A DNA stretch of 64,000 nt from JAJRAN01 sp963827135 (GCA_963827135.1 CAWGZX010000006.1:62001-126000), one strand, 5' to 3'. Shown: positions 21,501 through 28,954, numbered from the stretch's first letter. A program made the numbers and translations. Notes: generated by a model not told the origin, from the letters alone.

Positions 21501-22227
21501 GGTCAACTCCACCTCCTTGCTGGACATGGGATTGACCAATGGGGTGACCTATTCGTACAGCATAGCGGCGATAAACACGGTCGGGGAGGGTGAGCTTACG
21601 GACATAGCTTCCGGCAAGCCCTTCGGCCTTCCCTCCTCCCCGCCGTACCTTAATGCCACCTCCTACGACAAGATGGTTCTACTGAAATGGGGCGCATCGG
21701 TGGACGACGGAGGCGATGCTGTCATCGGCTACGACATCTTCGTCGTCGATGGGGACGAGGAGAGATATCTGGGCCAGGTCGCATCCGATATCAACAGCTA
21801 CGTCTGCAACGACCTGAGGAACGGTGTCAACTACGTGTTCCGGGTGGCGGCGGTCAACGCGGCCGGCCAGAGCGACCGGTGCTCGGTCGTGGGCACCCCT
21901 GTCTCCGCCGTGATCCCTCCCATAGCCGAAGCTGGCGCTATCGACCTGACGGGCAGCACCATGATCCTGGCCTCGATGGGTGCGATTGCCCTCCTCGGGG
22001 TGGCGGTGGGGATGTGGCGCTATCGGACCAACAAGGCAGCCTCCAAGCGGTCAAGCCAGAAGAGCGCGGCCACTGCCCTCAAGGGATCGCCGGTCCGAGT
22101 CCAGGTGGTCACCGCCCGCATGATCAAGGCCTCGCCGACGCCAGTGCCTACCAGCGCTCCTAGGCCTGAAGAGGCGTCATTCGAGCGCACCCTGAGGGAC
22201 CTGGAGACCGCCAACAGGATTCTCTGA
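15553..22227 (+). CDS. Giant secreted hydrolase-like/FN3 surface protein B (~2224 aa)
   Basis: Paralogue of the protein at 9250 with the same plan: a long Ser/Pro/charged N-terminal tail (~88 residues); a signal-like hydrophobic segment ending near GLASGA; a ~750-residue hydrolase-like region with FWDE (Asp531/Glu532) and IEGYE (Glu594) conserved; one Big_5 Ig-like domain (from ~883); twelve FN3 repeats (~994-2113); a membrane helix (~2137-2158); and a ~65-residue basic tail. Blocks such as YKYTDGKDRGYDVGYAQW are identical in both proteins and the DNA there is also close, so the pair arose by duplication followed by change in FN3 number. I prefer ATG 15553; TTG 15529 is also in frame. Confidence 0.85.
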   Translation: MSDLDQMEAFKVEGASRMAAEPSMNSHGEDAPSCRTPEESPSPLALFRQALVRGARLLSSSDPEKAKLFKRGVRLVDRSAQRKAMRPMAVLLTFMFLMGAFAPFLMTTGLASGALPPQRSTDASLDSAPAEAGDDFQIGAASANLTTTTSTNKINVWAEEYAIKVDYSTSYVDYKISPYFCTDFIRYRRVNPQYAGDGTYDVNKNELSISMTISSWGRSGNRVWFKESCAEFSLNQTFTIYRDYFELNVTYVPGTRQVTTSYFIGLYSATGSIYSLLDVGNGRYNRYVPGMDEKTPDSRGLGGWYPSLNMFAPACDLRAPGKNLGVEWGYNETSAYLYSPVWMKDSGTGGSSVFSMKFSSKNSVVLNPSLGTAETFHMFVRPYKYTDGKDRGYDVGYAQWIAPLISKAYGNHDTSIFPLAAMGLNSYSTTFRTWLESSQIKLATYSNNPDQINWNYKSSQVSNMETYDPAHVPKSWQLYIAPNTPMTVGDNVVICNAVSGPYNVPGTYRWQLINNDSYMSWWTGSKGVFWDEMNLWTADNRLRNDYQYREDFLYEGYLSLIKESYASGYWDYVIANPFSSMIHMAIAADVCLIEGYEASSSYNIGMLEHVWSTMNFVNNIPSTYRPNILVYQNYASSNANDQEDVYSALFGAAKYNFHLTLICYDSYDSQMHNWYMAESMFKAMGCTRSSDVRTITVDTLDLATSTSLSTSAQMVVLKGGAKSTITESSNLASFIITNLHATSNDFDLRVPGGGYFTPGSGAQTISAMTYTSDGYAKFSGRVDAEKTSTITRNENIQVYQRNSGSASVSLTSIGPSADLTVQSTGGTTEIVLKGFAAGSTYNILVDSVVVEQKTATTDGSITISRAFGTSDRVQTQLASTTDTFPPHVSGSSPASGAAAVPMSTQIRITFNESMDKSSTQSAFSLTGGSPVSGTFIWETGDTAMVFTPSQPLQYLTTYVAQVSTSAKDVAGNYLSPAFSTSFTTGPQSLVVVPSAPQGLTAIGGTKSATLSWSAPSSNGGASITAYKVYRGTIPEGQSTTPIATLGNVTSYQDVGLVDGTSYYYKVSAVNSAGEGPKSSEAQVTTYSVPGAPGTPSAVPSYRSVSLSWSAPSSNGGSSITGYRVYRGLSSQSLALLATLGNVLAYTDAGLSNGTTYYYRVSAINIVGEGPASAVSSATTSSVVPAPPADLDSACSPDSISLSWSEPASNGGSAITGYRVYRGSLSGQLALLASLDDVLSYEDSGLPFGVTYYYQVSAVSAVGEGARSAEVQGTTSLEAPSAPQSLQATSLDGMVRLDWSAPEDDGGAPVQRYQIYRSVGLGQMELVAVISSVLIYEDVDLSNGIEYHYQVSAGNSAGEGAPSEEVAAKPMGTPGAPLNLQALPANEKVALSWASPSDLGGSAITGYNVYRGDSPSTLSLLVSLGVVTSYEDTGLSNGHQFYYSISAFNAVGEGDACSAVSCIPGYFPSAPQTLRATPSDILVSLSWAAPISDNGHEIIGYNVYRGPSSENLALLTSLASVLVYDDHEVSNGQTYYYRVTGINSMGEGAFSAWASAKPATFPGSPTQLVAVGGVGMVDLSWVAPASNGGDAIASYVIYRGTSLSSLAQVATSTATSYQDAGLPASTLYYYEVRAGNSVGQGPAASASAATAGLPGSPGSLSGSPSEFGISLSWNAPSQNGGSGIISYNIYRGPSLDTMSLVETATGTTYPDIGLSPGTRYYYTITAVNAVGEGLPSSVKDLMTLVSVPSAPRNIHANSGTQRIDLGWEVPSSNGGSPITKYHVYRGTSQSQLSYLVDTTLTTFTDVDVLPGQTYYYQVAAVNVIGEGGASSEVNDLAVTLPSAPASLQATKGKSSVSLTWSAPADTGGGSITSYVIYRGTSPDALSTLTTVGAVLKYTDSSLPKVDTVYYSVSAVNSAGEGGQSDLAFATLIKKSSSPRNLVISDQDSKLLLSWDAPEDDGGSDITSYAIYRRSADGNLTKVAVVNSTSLLDMGLTNGVTYSYSIAAINTVGEGELTDIASGKPFGLPSSPPYLNATSYDKMVLLKWGASVDDGGDAVIGYDIFVVDGDEERYLGQVASDINSYVCNDLRNGVNYVFRVAAVNAAGQSDRCSVVGTPVSAVIPPIAEAGAIDLTGSTMILASMGAIALLGVAVGMWRYRTNKAASKRSSQKSAATALKGSPVRVQVVTARMIKASPTPVPTSAPRPEEASFERTLRDLETANRIL

Positions 22228-22245
22228 GCAGCCTTTGAATTCAGA

Positions 22246-23217
22246 TCAGCTCACGGTCACCCAGAGCCATAGATCCTGGACCTCGTCGCCGTCCGACAGC
22301 AGGAACATGATCTGGTAATCGCCTTCGCTAGAGAAGCTGAAGGTCAGAGCCCGCGAGAACCTACCGCCATCCAGCAGGGTGGTCTCGTAATAGTAGGAGA
22401 TGCCAGGCGATAAGGGCAGGACCTGCGTCCAATCCAGGGGCGCGGACTCATGAAAAGTCCCGTTCTCCATCACTCCCACCGTGAGGTTGTAGTCGATCGG
22501 CCCCCCCATGTGGTTCACGAAGGTGACCAGCACCGTGCCATTGGCATTCACCGCCAAGTTTTGAGGGAGGGTCCCGAGGGATCCATCCGGACCGGTTATG
22601 TAGAGCTCGGTGTGGGGCTCGAGGCCGATCCCCGGCCAGAGGACTCCCGCTCCAGCAAGGACCGCCACCACCAATACGACCACCACCGCCCCCAGCACGA
22701 TCTTTTCGGCCACGTTCAGCTTCCCGCCCTTGCTTCCGCCCAGCTCGAAGGCTAGTACGAACTCGTCCCCTTTGTCGAGCTTGAATCTCCTCATTATGGC
22801 GATGGCCGAGACGGCGATATTGAGCACCAGGACCTCCGCCAGGACCGTGGACTTGTTCAGGCCTCCAGGCGTCCAGGCGAGGATGATTCCCCCGATGGCG
22901 AAGACCAGGAGGCTGAGGACGACCGAGGCTATCCCCCTCTCCAGCAAGGACATCTCGCTCTCGTGGCTCTCGTCCCCTTTCAGGAACTTGCCCAGGCTGG
23001 CCGACCTTCCCGGGAACATGGCTGAGACCAGGGCGTATCCCGGGGTGAAGAAGACGCAGACGAACGCCAGCAGGCTGGTCAGGGCGGAGCTGATGCCGAG
23101 CACCGAGAGCAGGACCGCCACACCGGTGAGGATGCAGATGATCAACAGGTCATATGGCCGACCCGGCGCGGAAAGGACCACCCTCATCTCATCCCTCAAC
23201 TCCGAACTCGAGGTCAA
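22246..23217 (-). CDS. DUF1616 family membrane protein
   Basis: A 323-residue protein with the DUF1616 plan: two N-terminal membrane segments with RPYDLLIICILTGVAVLLSVLG and FFTPGYALVSAMFPG, a third and fourth near residues 95-140, a fifth near 175-195, then an extracellular beta-sandwich of ~120 residues rich in N-glycosylation sequons (NGT, NLT). Archaeal DUF1616 proteins are often found beside surface-glycan genes; their function is unknown. It is the last gene of a minus-strand glycan operon and is convergent with giant surface protein B, whose stop lies 18 bp away. Confidence 0.85.
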   Translation of the reverse strand: MTSSSELRDEMRVVLSAPGRPYDLLIICILTGVAVLLSVLGISSALTSLLAFVCVFFTPGYALVSAMFPGRSASLGKFLKGDESHESEMSLLERGIASVVLSLLVFAIGGIILAWTPGGLNKSTVLAEVLVLNIAVSAIAIMRRFKLDKGDEFVLAFELGGSKGGKLNVAEKIVLGAVVVVLVVAVLAGAGVLWPGIGLEPHTELYITGPDGSLGTLPQNLAVNANGTVLVTFVNHMGGPIDYNLTVGVMENGTFHESAPLDWTQVLPLSPGISYYYETTLLDGGRFSRALTFSFSSEGDYQIMFLLSDGDEVQDLWLWVTVS

Positions 23218-23259
23218 GGAAGCGGGATGCGTGGATAAAAAGCTGCCCGGGAAGTGCTC

Positions 23260-23934
23260 TCAGTCCTTGGTGAACTCCACCATCAGGTGCCAGCTCTTCT
23301 CACCCCAGTCCTTATCGAAGTCCACCTGCTCGATCTTGCGCAGGGAGGCGGAGACCTTGCCCAGCCTGAGACCATCGGTGAACATGAGGACGTATCCCAA
23401 TAGAGGGAAAAGGAAATAACCGCCATACCTGCAATGCGCAGTATGGTAGGAACTGCCCAGCATCCCTTGTAGCTCCTGGAGCGAGTAATGCTTGTGGTGC
23501 TCCCCGCTGCTCCGGCCCTTGAGCACCTTCCTCCCTGCGGCGAAGAGATGCGAGTTCTGGGCATCGATGAAGGCGAAGGTCCCCCTGTGAGGGACGCTGA
23601 TGATCAGCTTGCCCCCAGGCCTGAGGACGCGATCGACCTCCTTAAGGGCCAATAACTTGGATGGGACGTGCTCCAGCACATCGAGCATTATCACCCCGTC
23701 GAAGCTAGCATCAGGGAATGGCAAGGCCTCGCCGGACCCTAACGCGAATTCGGCGATCGGGGCCCGCCTCTTGGCGGCGGCAAGGGAGGCCATGTCTACA
23801 TCCATCCCCAGCACCTTCCAGCCTTTGCTTGATGCAAGGTGGGCGAATAGCCCCTCGGCGCATCCCAGGTCTAGAATGGAACCGGTGCCCTCTAACCAAC
23901 TAACGGCGACTCCGGCTCGTCCGTGAGTTTCCAA
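23260..23934 (-). CDS. Class I SAM-dependent methyltransferase
   Basis: Rossmann-fold methyltransferase of the UbiE/Methyltransf_11 type, about 225 residues. Motif I ILDLGCAEGLF binds SAM, followed by MDVDMAS, the acidic-loop GSGEALPFPDASFDGVIMLDVLEHV and the post-II motif LRPGGKLIISVP. The annotated start is TTG 23934, but the preceding in-frame sequence (KIIRTEGWD) looks like genuine protein, with an aggag ribosome-binding site just before an ATA codon, so the true start may be a few codons upstream on a non-standard codon. It follows two GT4 genes and probably methylates a glycan or its lipid carrier (inference). Confidence 0.85.
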   Translation of the reverse strand: METHGRAGVAVSWLEGTGSILDLGCAEGLFAHLASSKGWKVLGMDVDMASLAAAKRRAPIAEFALGSGEALPFPDASFDGVIMLDVLEHVPSKLLALKEVDRVLRPGGKLIISVPHRGTFAFIDAQNSHLFAAGRKVLKGRSSGEHHKHYSLQELQGMLGSSYHTAHCRYGGYFLFPLLGYVLMFTDGLRLGKVSASLRKIEQVDFDKDWGEKSWHLMVEFTKD

Positions 23935-23972
23935 ATCCCAGCCCTCGGTGCGGATTATCTTGCTCCTGATAC

Positions 23973-25106
23973 TTAAGAGCGGATGCTTCCCCCATCGACA
24001 AGAGAATCGACCAGCTCGGTGAGCGAGCGCTCGATCACCTCGCTTGAGTACCTCTGCGCGATGAGCTCGCGGCCGGCCAAGGCTAACCTGTCCCGGAGGG
24101 CATCGTCCTGCAAGGCCCTGACCATCTGCGCTCGGAACTCTTCCTTGTCCTTGCCCAAGAGGCAGTTGCCCTCATGCTCCAGCTCTGGGATGCCGTCCAA
24201 AGCCAGGGGCGTGACCACCGTCGCCCTGGCCGCGCTCATGTAGTCTATGACCTTCGTTAATATGCCCAAGCCCTTCCACATCGGCGCCACGCACAGATCG
24301 GCGGCCGATAGCCAGGGGTAGAGATCAGGCACGAAGCCGAGGAACCTCATTCCCTCGGGAGGCTCGAAAGGAGCCGGACCCGAGCCAGCAACGTAGAACC
24401 GGGTGTTCGGGACCTCCTCCCTCACGTGCGGAAGAATAGATGCGATATAAGCGACGGCGTCGATGTTCGGCTCGTAGTTCAAGGTGCCTACGAACAGCAC
24501 TGCCCTCTCGTCCAGGGGAATGCCTAGAGTCCTCCTCGCTCGCTCTCGAGGAAGCATTCTCTGCCCCACCACCTTCATGTCGGCGCAGGTCGGCACCACC
24601 GCCAGCTTCTCTGGATCGAATCCCATGGAGATGTAGTCTTGGCGGTCGCGCTCATTGACCACCAGGACCTTCGAGCTCATTCCCACCAGGGCGCGCTCGA
24701 AGAGCACATTGCCCTTGGTGAAGAACCGCGACTTCCCTTGCACCTGAGCGAACGTCACTATGTGACCATGGTTGTCCCAGACCATGGGCACGCGCTTAAG
24801 CCTCGCCGCCATCCCGGCGGCGAAGGAGAAGTAGGATCCCTCGGCGAAGACCAGCTCCCCGTCCTTGCCCAGTGCCCGCAAGGTGCGCATGAGGTTGGTG
24901 GCGACGTCGACCGGGAAGAGCAGGTAGCGGGCTATCTTGTTGCGCCTCTGGTCGAAGACGAAGTCGTTGACCTTGCTTGTCGGCACTGCGTTGACCACAT
25001 AGGCGTTGGAGAGCATCTCCAGCATCTTCGGGGAGCGCTCGCTGGTGATGCCAGCGGTCTTGACCTTGGGCAGGAAGACGACCTTGGTTGAGGACCTGGG
25101 GCTCAT
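23973..25106 (-). CDS. GT4-like glycosyltransferase
   Basis: GT-B fold glycosyltransferase of 377 residues. The N-terminal half reads KVVFLPKVKTAGITSERSP and includes MVWDNHGHIV; the C-terminal half has AVLFVGTLNYEPNIDAV and the donor-site region LCVAPMWKGLGILTKVIDYMSAARATVV, in which the usual EG/EA is modified. ATG 25106 overlaps the TGA of the upstream gene (ATGA), which fixes the start; the frame runs open to 25631, but that extension is antisense-like, Arg/Pro-rich sequence overlapping the neighbouring gene. Second or third step of glycan assembly in the operon (inference). Confidence 0.87.
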   Translation of the reverse strand: MSPRSSTKVVFLPKVKTAGITSERSPKMLEMLSNAYVVNAVPTSKVNDFVFDQRRNKIARYLLFPVDVATNLMRTLRALGKDGELVFAEGSYFSFAAGMAARLKRVPMVWDNHGHIVTFAQVQGKSRFFTKGNVLFERALVGMSSKVLVVNERDRQDYISMGFDPEKLAVVPTCADMKVVGQRMLPRERARRTLGIPLDERAVLFVGTLNYEPNIDAVAYIASILPHVREEVPNTRFYVAGSGPAPFEPPEGMRFLGFVPDLYPWLSAADLCVAPMWKGLGILTKVIDYMSAARATVVTPLALDGIPELEHEGNCLLGKDKEEFRAQMVRALQDDALRDRLALAGRELIAQRYSSEVIERSLTELVDSLVDGGSIRS

Positions 25107-26305
25107 CCATCCTCCCCCTTGAAGACGCGCTCGAGCCTCATGGCCCCCACCTCGAAATCGAAATCCTTGAGGGCCAGCTCCCTTCCCTTGATACCCGCGG
25201 AGCGCAGCCTCTGCTTGTCCTCCAGCAGGTTCGCCAATTCGTCGGAGATGCCGCCCAATCCCTCCGGCAGCATCATCCCTGCCCCTTGGTCGACGATGTC
25301 GGTCTTCAACCCCCGGGCGAAGGAGGTGGCCACCGGGACCCCGCAGGAGATGGACTCTATGGCCGTGAAGGGGAATAGGTCGATCCGGCTGGTGACCACG
25401 AGCATGTCGGCGGCGCTGAAGAGGTAGGGCATCTCCTCCCGGGGGATGACCTCGGTGATGATCCTTATCTTGTCCTGAAGGCCGAGGGCGCCGACCAATG
25501 ACCTCAGCTCCTCGAGCTGCGGCCCGCCCCCTTTGATCAAGAGAACGGCGCCTGGGCGCCGCTCGAGCAGGCGAGGCATGGCGCGGATGATGCGGTCGAG
25601 ACCCTTGTTCGAATGCAGCCTGGCCACACATAGAAGGACATCGTCTTGTGCTTGGAGGCCGAGGTGGTTCCTGGCCTTCTCTGATTGGATGGGATGGAAG
25701 ATCCCGCAGTCAACGCCCGAATGAACGACCTCCTTGCTGATCTTCTCCTCCGGAACGCCGCTGCTGATGAGGTGCCTTCGAGCGGAGAGGGACCTGGGCA
25801 CAAGGGAGACCATGTCCGCGACTACCTTCCTCCCCAAGGTACGGTAATAGGCGGATTGCGCCCGGCCCGCTGGACCTCGCATCAGCACGTCCAGCTCCTG
25901 CCACGCCACCATCCGGGTGCGGAGGTCCTTCGCAGCGAACCAGCTCAGAAGGGTGCCGCTCTGGAACAGCTCGGCTGTGAGCACTGCATCGTATCCGCCA
26001 TATCTGAGCCTCTTGGCCAGATCGGGTGTGAAGGGGAAGATCGCCGCAGGGAAGACCTTGGGAAGGACCGTTCGCAGGTAATCGATCCCCAAGCCCGGCT
26101 CGGGAGGGCATCGCTCCTTGGGCATGAAGGCATCAGCGGCGAATACCGTGACCTCGTGCCCACGGCGCGAGATGCGTCGGGACAGCTCCACTATGTTAAG
26201 GTCACAATCCGTCTGAGGCTTGAGGTTCTTGGCGGCAATTGGGGGGATGGCGGCGGTCGGCAGGTCCGCTGTCTTGGTGATGAGGTTTATCATTCCCAGC
26301 TTCAT
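25103..26305 (-). CDS. GT4 family glycosyltransferase
   Basis: A 400-residue retaining GT-B glycosyltransferase. The C-terminal domain has LLCVARLHSNKGLDRIIRAM and the donor-binding region VTSRIDLFPFTAIESISCGVPVATS, with the family E-x7-E glutamates. The N-terminal acceptor half includes VELSRRISRRGHEVTVFAAD. The start overlaps the stop of the upstream membrane gene (TGATG), and its own stop overlaps the next start (ATGA), so translation is probably coupled through the three genes. Sugar and acceptor are not predictable. Confidence 0.9.
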   Translation of the reverse strand: MKLGMINLITKTADLPTAAIPPIAAKNLKPQTDCDLNIVELSRRISRRGHEVTVFAADAFMPKERCPPEPGLGIDYLRTVLPKVFPAAIFPFTPDLAKRLRYGGYDAVLTAELFQSGTLLSWFAAKDLRTRMVAWQELDVLMRGPAGRAQSAYYRTLGRKVVADMVSLVPRSLSARRHLISSGVPEEKISKEVVHSGVDCGIFHPIQSEKARNHLGLQAQDDVLLCVARLHSNKGLDRIIRAMPRLLERRPGAVLLIKGGGPQLEELRSLVGALGLQDKIRIITEVIPREEMPYLFSAADMLVVTSRIDLFPFTAIESISCGVPVATSFARGLKTDIVDQGAGMMLPEGLGGISDELANLLEDKQRLRSAGIKGRELALKDFDFEVGAMRLERVFKGEDG

Positions 26306-27963
26306 CAGCGGACCTCTCCCCCATAGATCATCTGATAGGCCCCGTTCTCGTATACCTTGGAATCCAGCGACATGTTGGACCTATAATACTCGTAGATGGA
26401 CTGCTGTCCCCATTGGGTCAGCCAGAGCTCACTGGTCCGATCGAAGACCATCCCAGTGGCACCTCTGCTACTGGTGATATTGGTGAACGTCTCATTGTAG
26501 ACCTCGTAGTACCTGACCCTGATGAATTGCGTCCAGTTCGACTCCCTCCAAACTATGTCAGGGAAGTAGCCTCCTACCACATAGCTATCCGGGGCGACGT
26601 GCTGATCGAGGAACTCGGACATCTCGATGGAGCGGTTGCTGACCACATACAGGCTCTCCTGGTAGAAGGCCGAGGCGCAGCAGGTCACCATGGCCAGGAC
26701 CAGCAAGATGGCCACGAGCTTCTTCCAAGGCGTCCAGCGACGGAAGTAGAGAAGCGTGATGAGGATCGGAGCGGCTAGAGCGAAGTAAAGGAAGCCCCGG
26801 TCGTAGACCGAGCCTTGCAGCAGCACCAGGTCCAGGGGGATGACGATTATGGGGACGAGGGACAGCGCGAGCAGGCTGCCGGGTAGGGTGCGGCGACGCC
26901 GGCTGAACAGCCAATTGGCCAAGGCCAGGGCGAGGAACAGCATCAGGGCGCCGAGCAGGGCCAATCGCAGATAAGGCCCCAAGGCGAAGATGTTGCCTGC
27001 CGTCCTCTGACCTACCGCCTCTTGAGTGGTCTGGGTGACGACGAAGATGTAGGCGATCCGACTATAGATGGTCTCCCACAGGAAACCGGAGTATTCCCTG
27101 GCCCCGGTGAAGAGCCATCCGAGCCAAACCAAGAGGAATGCGAAAATAGGCCAGCCTCGCTCCCGCGACTCGCCCCTCTCGCGGCGGTTCTTGATCGCCA
27201 CCACGATCTCACGGACTATGAGGCCAGCCACGATGAAGAAGGTGGTCGTCGGGTGAGAGATGACCACGTAGATGAAGGCGGCCAAGGCTAGGAGCATCCA
27301 GCGGAAGCCGTCCTTCTCCAGGAACACGAAGACCAAGAGGCCGATGACCAAGCCCAGGGACTGGGGTGAATATTGGTATTGGACCCACACGTTGCCGAAG
27401 CAGGAGATCAGGAACGCGACCCTGTGGTCCCATCCGGGAAGATAAGTCCGGACGAACAGGTAGAGGGAAAGAAGCGTCAGGGCGCTGACGAACAAAGGCC
27501 ACAGCTGGAGGAAATCAAGCACGTCAGGGGAGGCGAAAAGATAGTAGGTCGACCCGACCACGAAGAGGCCTGGATAGTTGGCGGAATAGGTGAAGATCCC
27601 TTGCGCCAGGACCGTCCCGTCCTCTGCGATCCTCATCGAGGAGAAGAAGTGGATGTACGAGTCCCAGACGTCGGGGAGGTCCAGGTACATCACCGGCGCG
27701 CCCCATATGGCCAGGTAGAGCAGCAAACCTTGGAGGAGGAACACGCCCTCGCGCCCTGAGCGCAGGCCGAGGACGATGGACAGCGAGATCACCCCCACCC
27801 CAGCCCAATAACCGATGGGCAGGAGGGCGAAGAGCCCGAAATCGATCACTGGCACCCATTCAATGCGATAGGTTAGGGACGATGCGTAGACGAGAATGAA
27901 GCCCGCGACGGCAAGGAGCGCCAGCACCCAGCCTTGGACCGTCGGTATCCTCAATGGCCTCAC
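26305..27963 (-). CDS. Multi-pass membrane glycosyltransferase-like protein (GT-C type)
   Basis: A 552-residue integral membrane protein with about 12 hydrophobic segments and a ~110-residue extracellular C-terminal domain bearing several N-glycosylation sequons (NWT, NET, NIT, NMS). The first large loop contains DLPDVWDSYIHFFSS, with the acidic residues expected of GT-C enzymes that use polyprenyl-phosphate sugars. It heads a tightly coupled minus-strand operon with two GT4 enzymes, a methyltransferase and a DUF1616 protein, so an oligosaccharide transferase or polymerase role at the outer face is plausible. No WWDYG oligosaccharyltransferase motif is visible, so it is not AglB. Confidence 0.7.
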   Translation of the reverse strand: MRPLRIPTVQGWVLALLAVAGFILVYASSLTYRIEWVPVIDFGLFALLPIGYWAGVGVISLSIVLGLRSGREGVFLLQGLLLYLAIWGAPVMYLDLPDVWDSYIHFFSSMRIAEDGTVLAQGIFTYSANYPGLFVVGSTYYLFASPDVLDFLQLWPLFVSALTLLSLYLFVRTYLPGWDHRVAFLISCFGNVWVQYQYSPQSLGLVIGLLVFVFLEKDGFRWMLLALAAFIYVVISHPTTTFFIVAGLIVREIVVAIKNRRERGESRERGWPIFAFLLVWLGWLFTGAREYSGFLWETIYSRIAYIFVVTQTTQEAVGQRTAGNIFALGPYLRLALLGALMLFLALALANWLFSRRRRTLPGSLLALSLVPIIVIPLDLVLLQGSVYDRGFLYFALAAPILITLLYFRRWTPWKKLVAILLVLAMVTCCASAFYQESLYVVSNRSIEMSEFLDQHVAPDSYVVGGYFPDIVWRESNWTQFIRVRYYEVYNETFTNITSSRGATGMVFDRTSELWLTQWGQQSIYEYYRSNMSLDSKVYENGAYQMIYGGEVR

Positions 27964-28055
27964 TTAGCTCCGTCTCCTTCTCGAACCTGGGCCAATGTAT
28001 CATCCGGATATGATATCAACGCTTCTTCTCCAACCTCAATCCATGTCGAGAAGGT

Positions 28056-28064
28056 GTTTATATC
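28056..28064 (+). promoter_or_regulatory. TATA box for the DUF457-like gene
   Basis: gtttatatc lies about 26 bp before ATG 28087, the spacing expected if transcription starts at that ATG (leaderless mRNA). It supports the shorter start over ATG 28075 or the upstream TTG at 27934. Confidence 0.5.
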
Positions 28065-28086
28065 GCGGCGCCGTATGCAGCGGTCG

Positions 28087-28779
28087 ATGTGGTTGCCGGG
28101 GCATTTGGCCATAGGGTTCCTGATCTGCCTCGTGGCCTTGGTGCTATACGTCCGCAAGGGAGGCCCGATGGTCCTTGGCCTGGTCTTCATCGCTTTCTTC
28201 GCCAATCTCCTTGACTTCCTCCATGTAGGGGGGCTTCGGGCCTTCAGCCATAGCTTCTTCGGGGCGGCGGTCCTGCTGTGCTCCATCCTCGTGGTCCTCA
28301 TCATCGTCTCTGGATGGCGGCCATGGCTTGCGGCGATAGCTGCCTTGGCAGTCGCCTCTCATCTTCTTGCCGACGTTTTCATAGGCCACATCTACCCTTG
28401 GTACCCTTGGTCCATGGAGACAGTCCAGTTCAACCAGTTCAACACCGTCTTCGACATCAGGGTGGAGCTGGGCCTGTGCTTTTTGGCCTCCGTCCCGCTA
28501 TTGGCCTTGATCGTGTTCTGGAAAGGCAAGCTCTCTGTCGTGGGTATCGCTCGAAAGGACCTTCTCGCGATCCTCCTCTTGCTCGTGCCCTTCCTGATAT
28601 TCGCGTTAGCGCAGATGTTCTACTTCATCGACCTCGACATCGTTCAGAGCACCACCGTCTCGGCGGTCCTGCTTCTAATGGTTTTTTTTGGTGCTGTGAT
28701 ATCCTCGGGATGGCTCCTGGTCCGCTCCTTAACAGGGTATCAACATTACGTTGCCGTGATCAAAAATGATTCACCATAG
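28087..28779 (+). CDS. DUF457/YdjM-like integral membrane metal-dependent hydrolase
   Basis: About 230 residues with six to seven hydrophobic segments. Histidines and acidic residues in and between helices (GHLAIG near the N-terminus, NLLDFLH, SHSFFG, SHLLADVFIGH) match the membrane-embedded metal site of the YdjM/DUF457 'metal-dependent hydrolase' family, whose substrates are thought to be lipids. The promoter TATA box points to ATG 28087, giving MWLPGHLAIG, the family's normal N-terminus. It diverges from the minus-strand glycan operon. Activity is not demonstrated for close homologues, so the assignment rests on the motif pattern. Confidence 0.7.
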   Translation: MWLPGHLAIGFLICLVALVLYVRKGGPMVLGLVFIAFFANLLDFLHVGGLRAFSHSFFGAAVLLCSILVVLIIVSGWRPWLAAIAALAVASHLLADVFIGHIYPWYPWSMETVQFNQFNTVFDIRVELGLCFLASVPLLALIVFWKGKLSVVGIARKDLLAILLLLVPFLIFALAQMFYFIDLDIVQSTTVSAVLLLMVFFGAVISSGWLLVRSLTGYQHYVAVIKNDSP

Positions 28780-28892
28780 GACTCGATTTTTCATATATAA
28801 TCATTATCGCTCAAGATAATTCTGGAACGTATGGGTTGATTGAAGTTTCGGGCAAACATTTATTAGGGTAGAAGATAGAATTCACTCTTCAC

Positions 28893-28944
28893 GCTGAGGG
28901 AAGACCTCAGGCCGACAATGCTATCTAGCCTCAGAATATGAGGG
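28893..28944 (+). promoter_or_regulatory. Two small hairpins in the leader of the GT2 operon
   Basis: Hairpin 1: ctgagg (28894-28899), loop gaaga, cctcag (28905-28910). Hairpin 2: cctca (28929-28933), loop gaata, tgagg (28939-28943). The 5' arm of hairpin 1 can also pair with the cctcag at 28929-28934, so the two could be alternative structures. A TATA-like ttattag at 28860-28866 lies upstream, giving a leader of about 140 nt. The second hairpin ends where a strong Shine-Dalgarno run begins. I do not recognise a known riboswitch class. Confidence 0.4.
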
Positions 28945-28954
28945 GGGAGGCAGG

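Noticed and set aside
12168..21890. Possible CRISPR or DNA tandem-repeat array
   Set aside because: The periodicity (~280 bp) comes from FN3 protein repeats; there are no short identical direct repeats with unique spacers.
25107..25631. N-terminal extension of the GT4 gene at 23973-25106
   Set aside because: It is Arg/Pro/His-rich and overlaps the upstream GT4 gene; the ATGA overlap and homology fix the start at 25106.
26305..27963. AglB oligosaccharyltransferase
   Set aside because: No WWDYG or equivalent motif was found, and the C-terminal soluble domain is too small.
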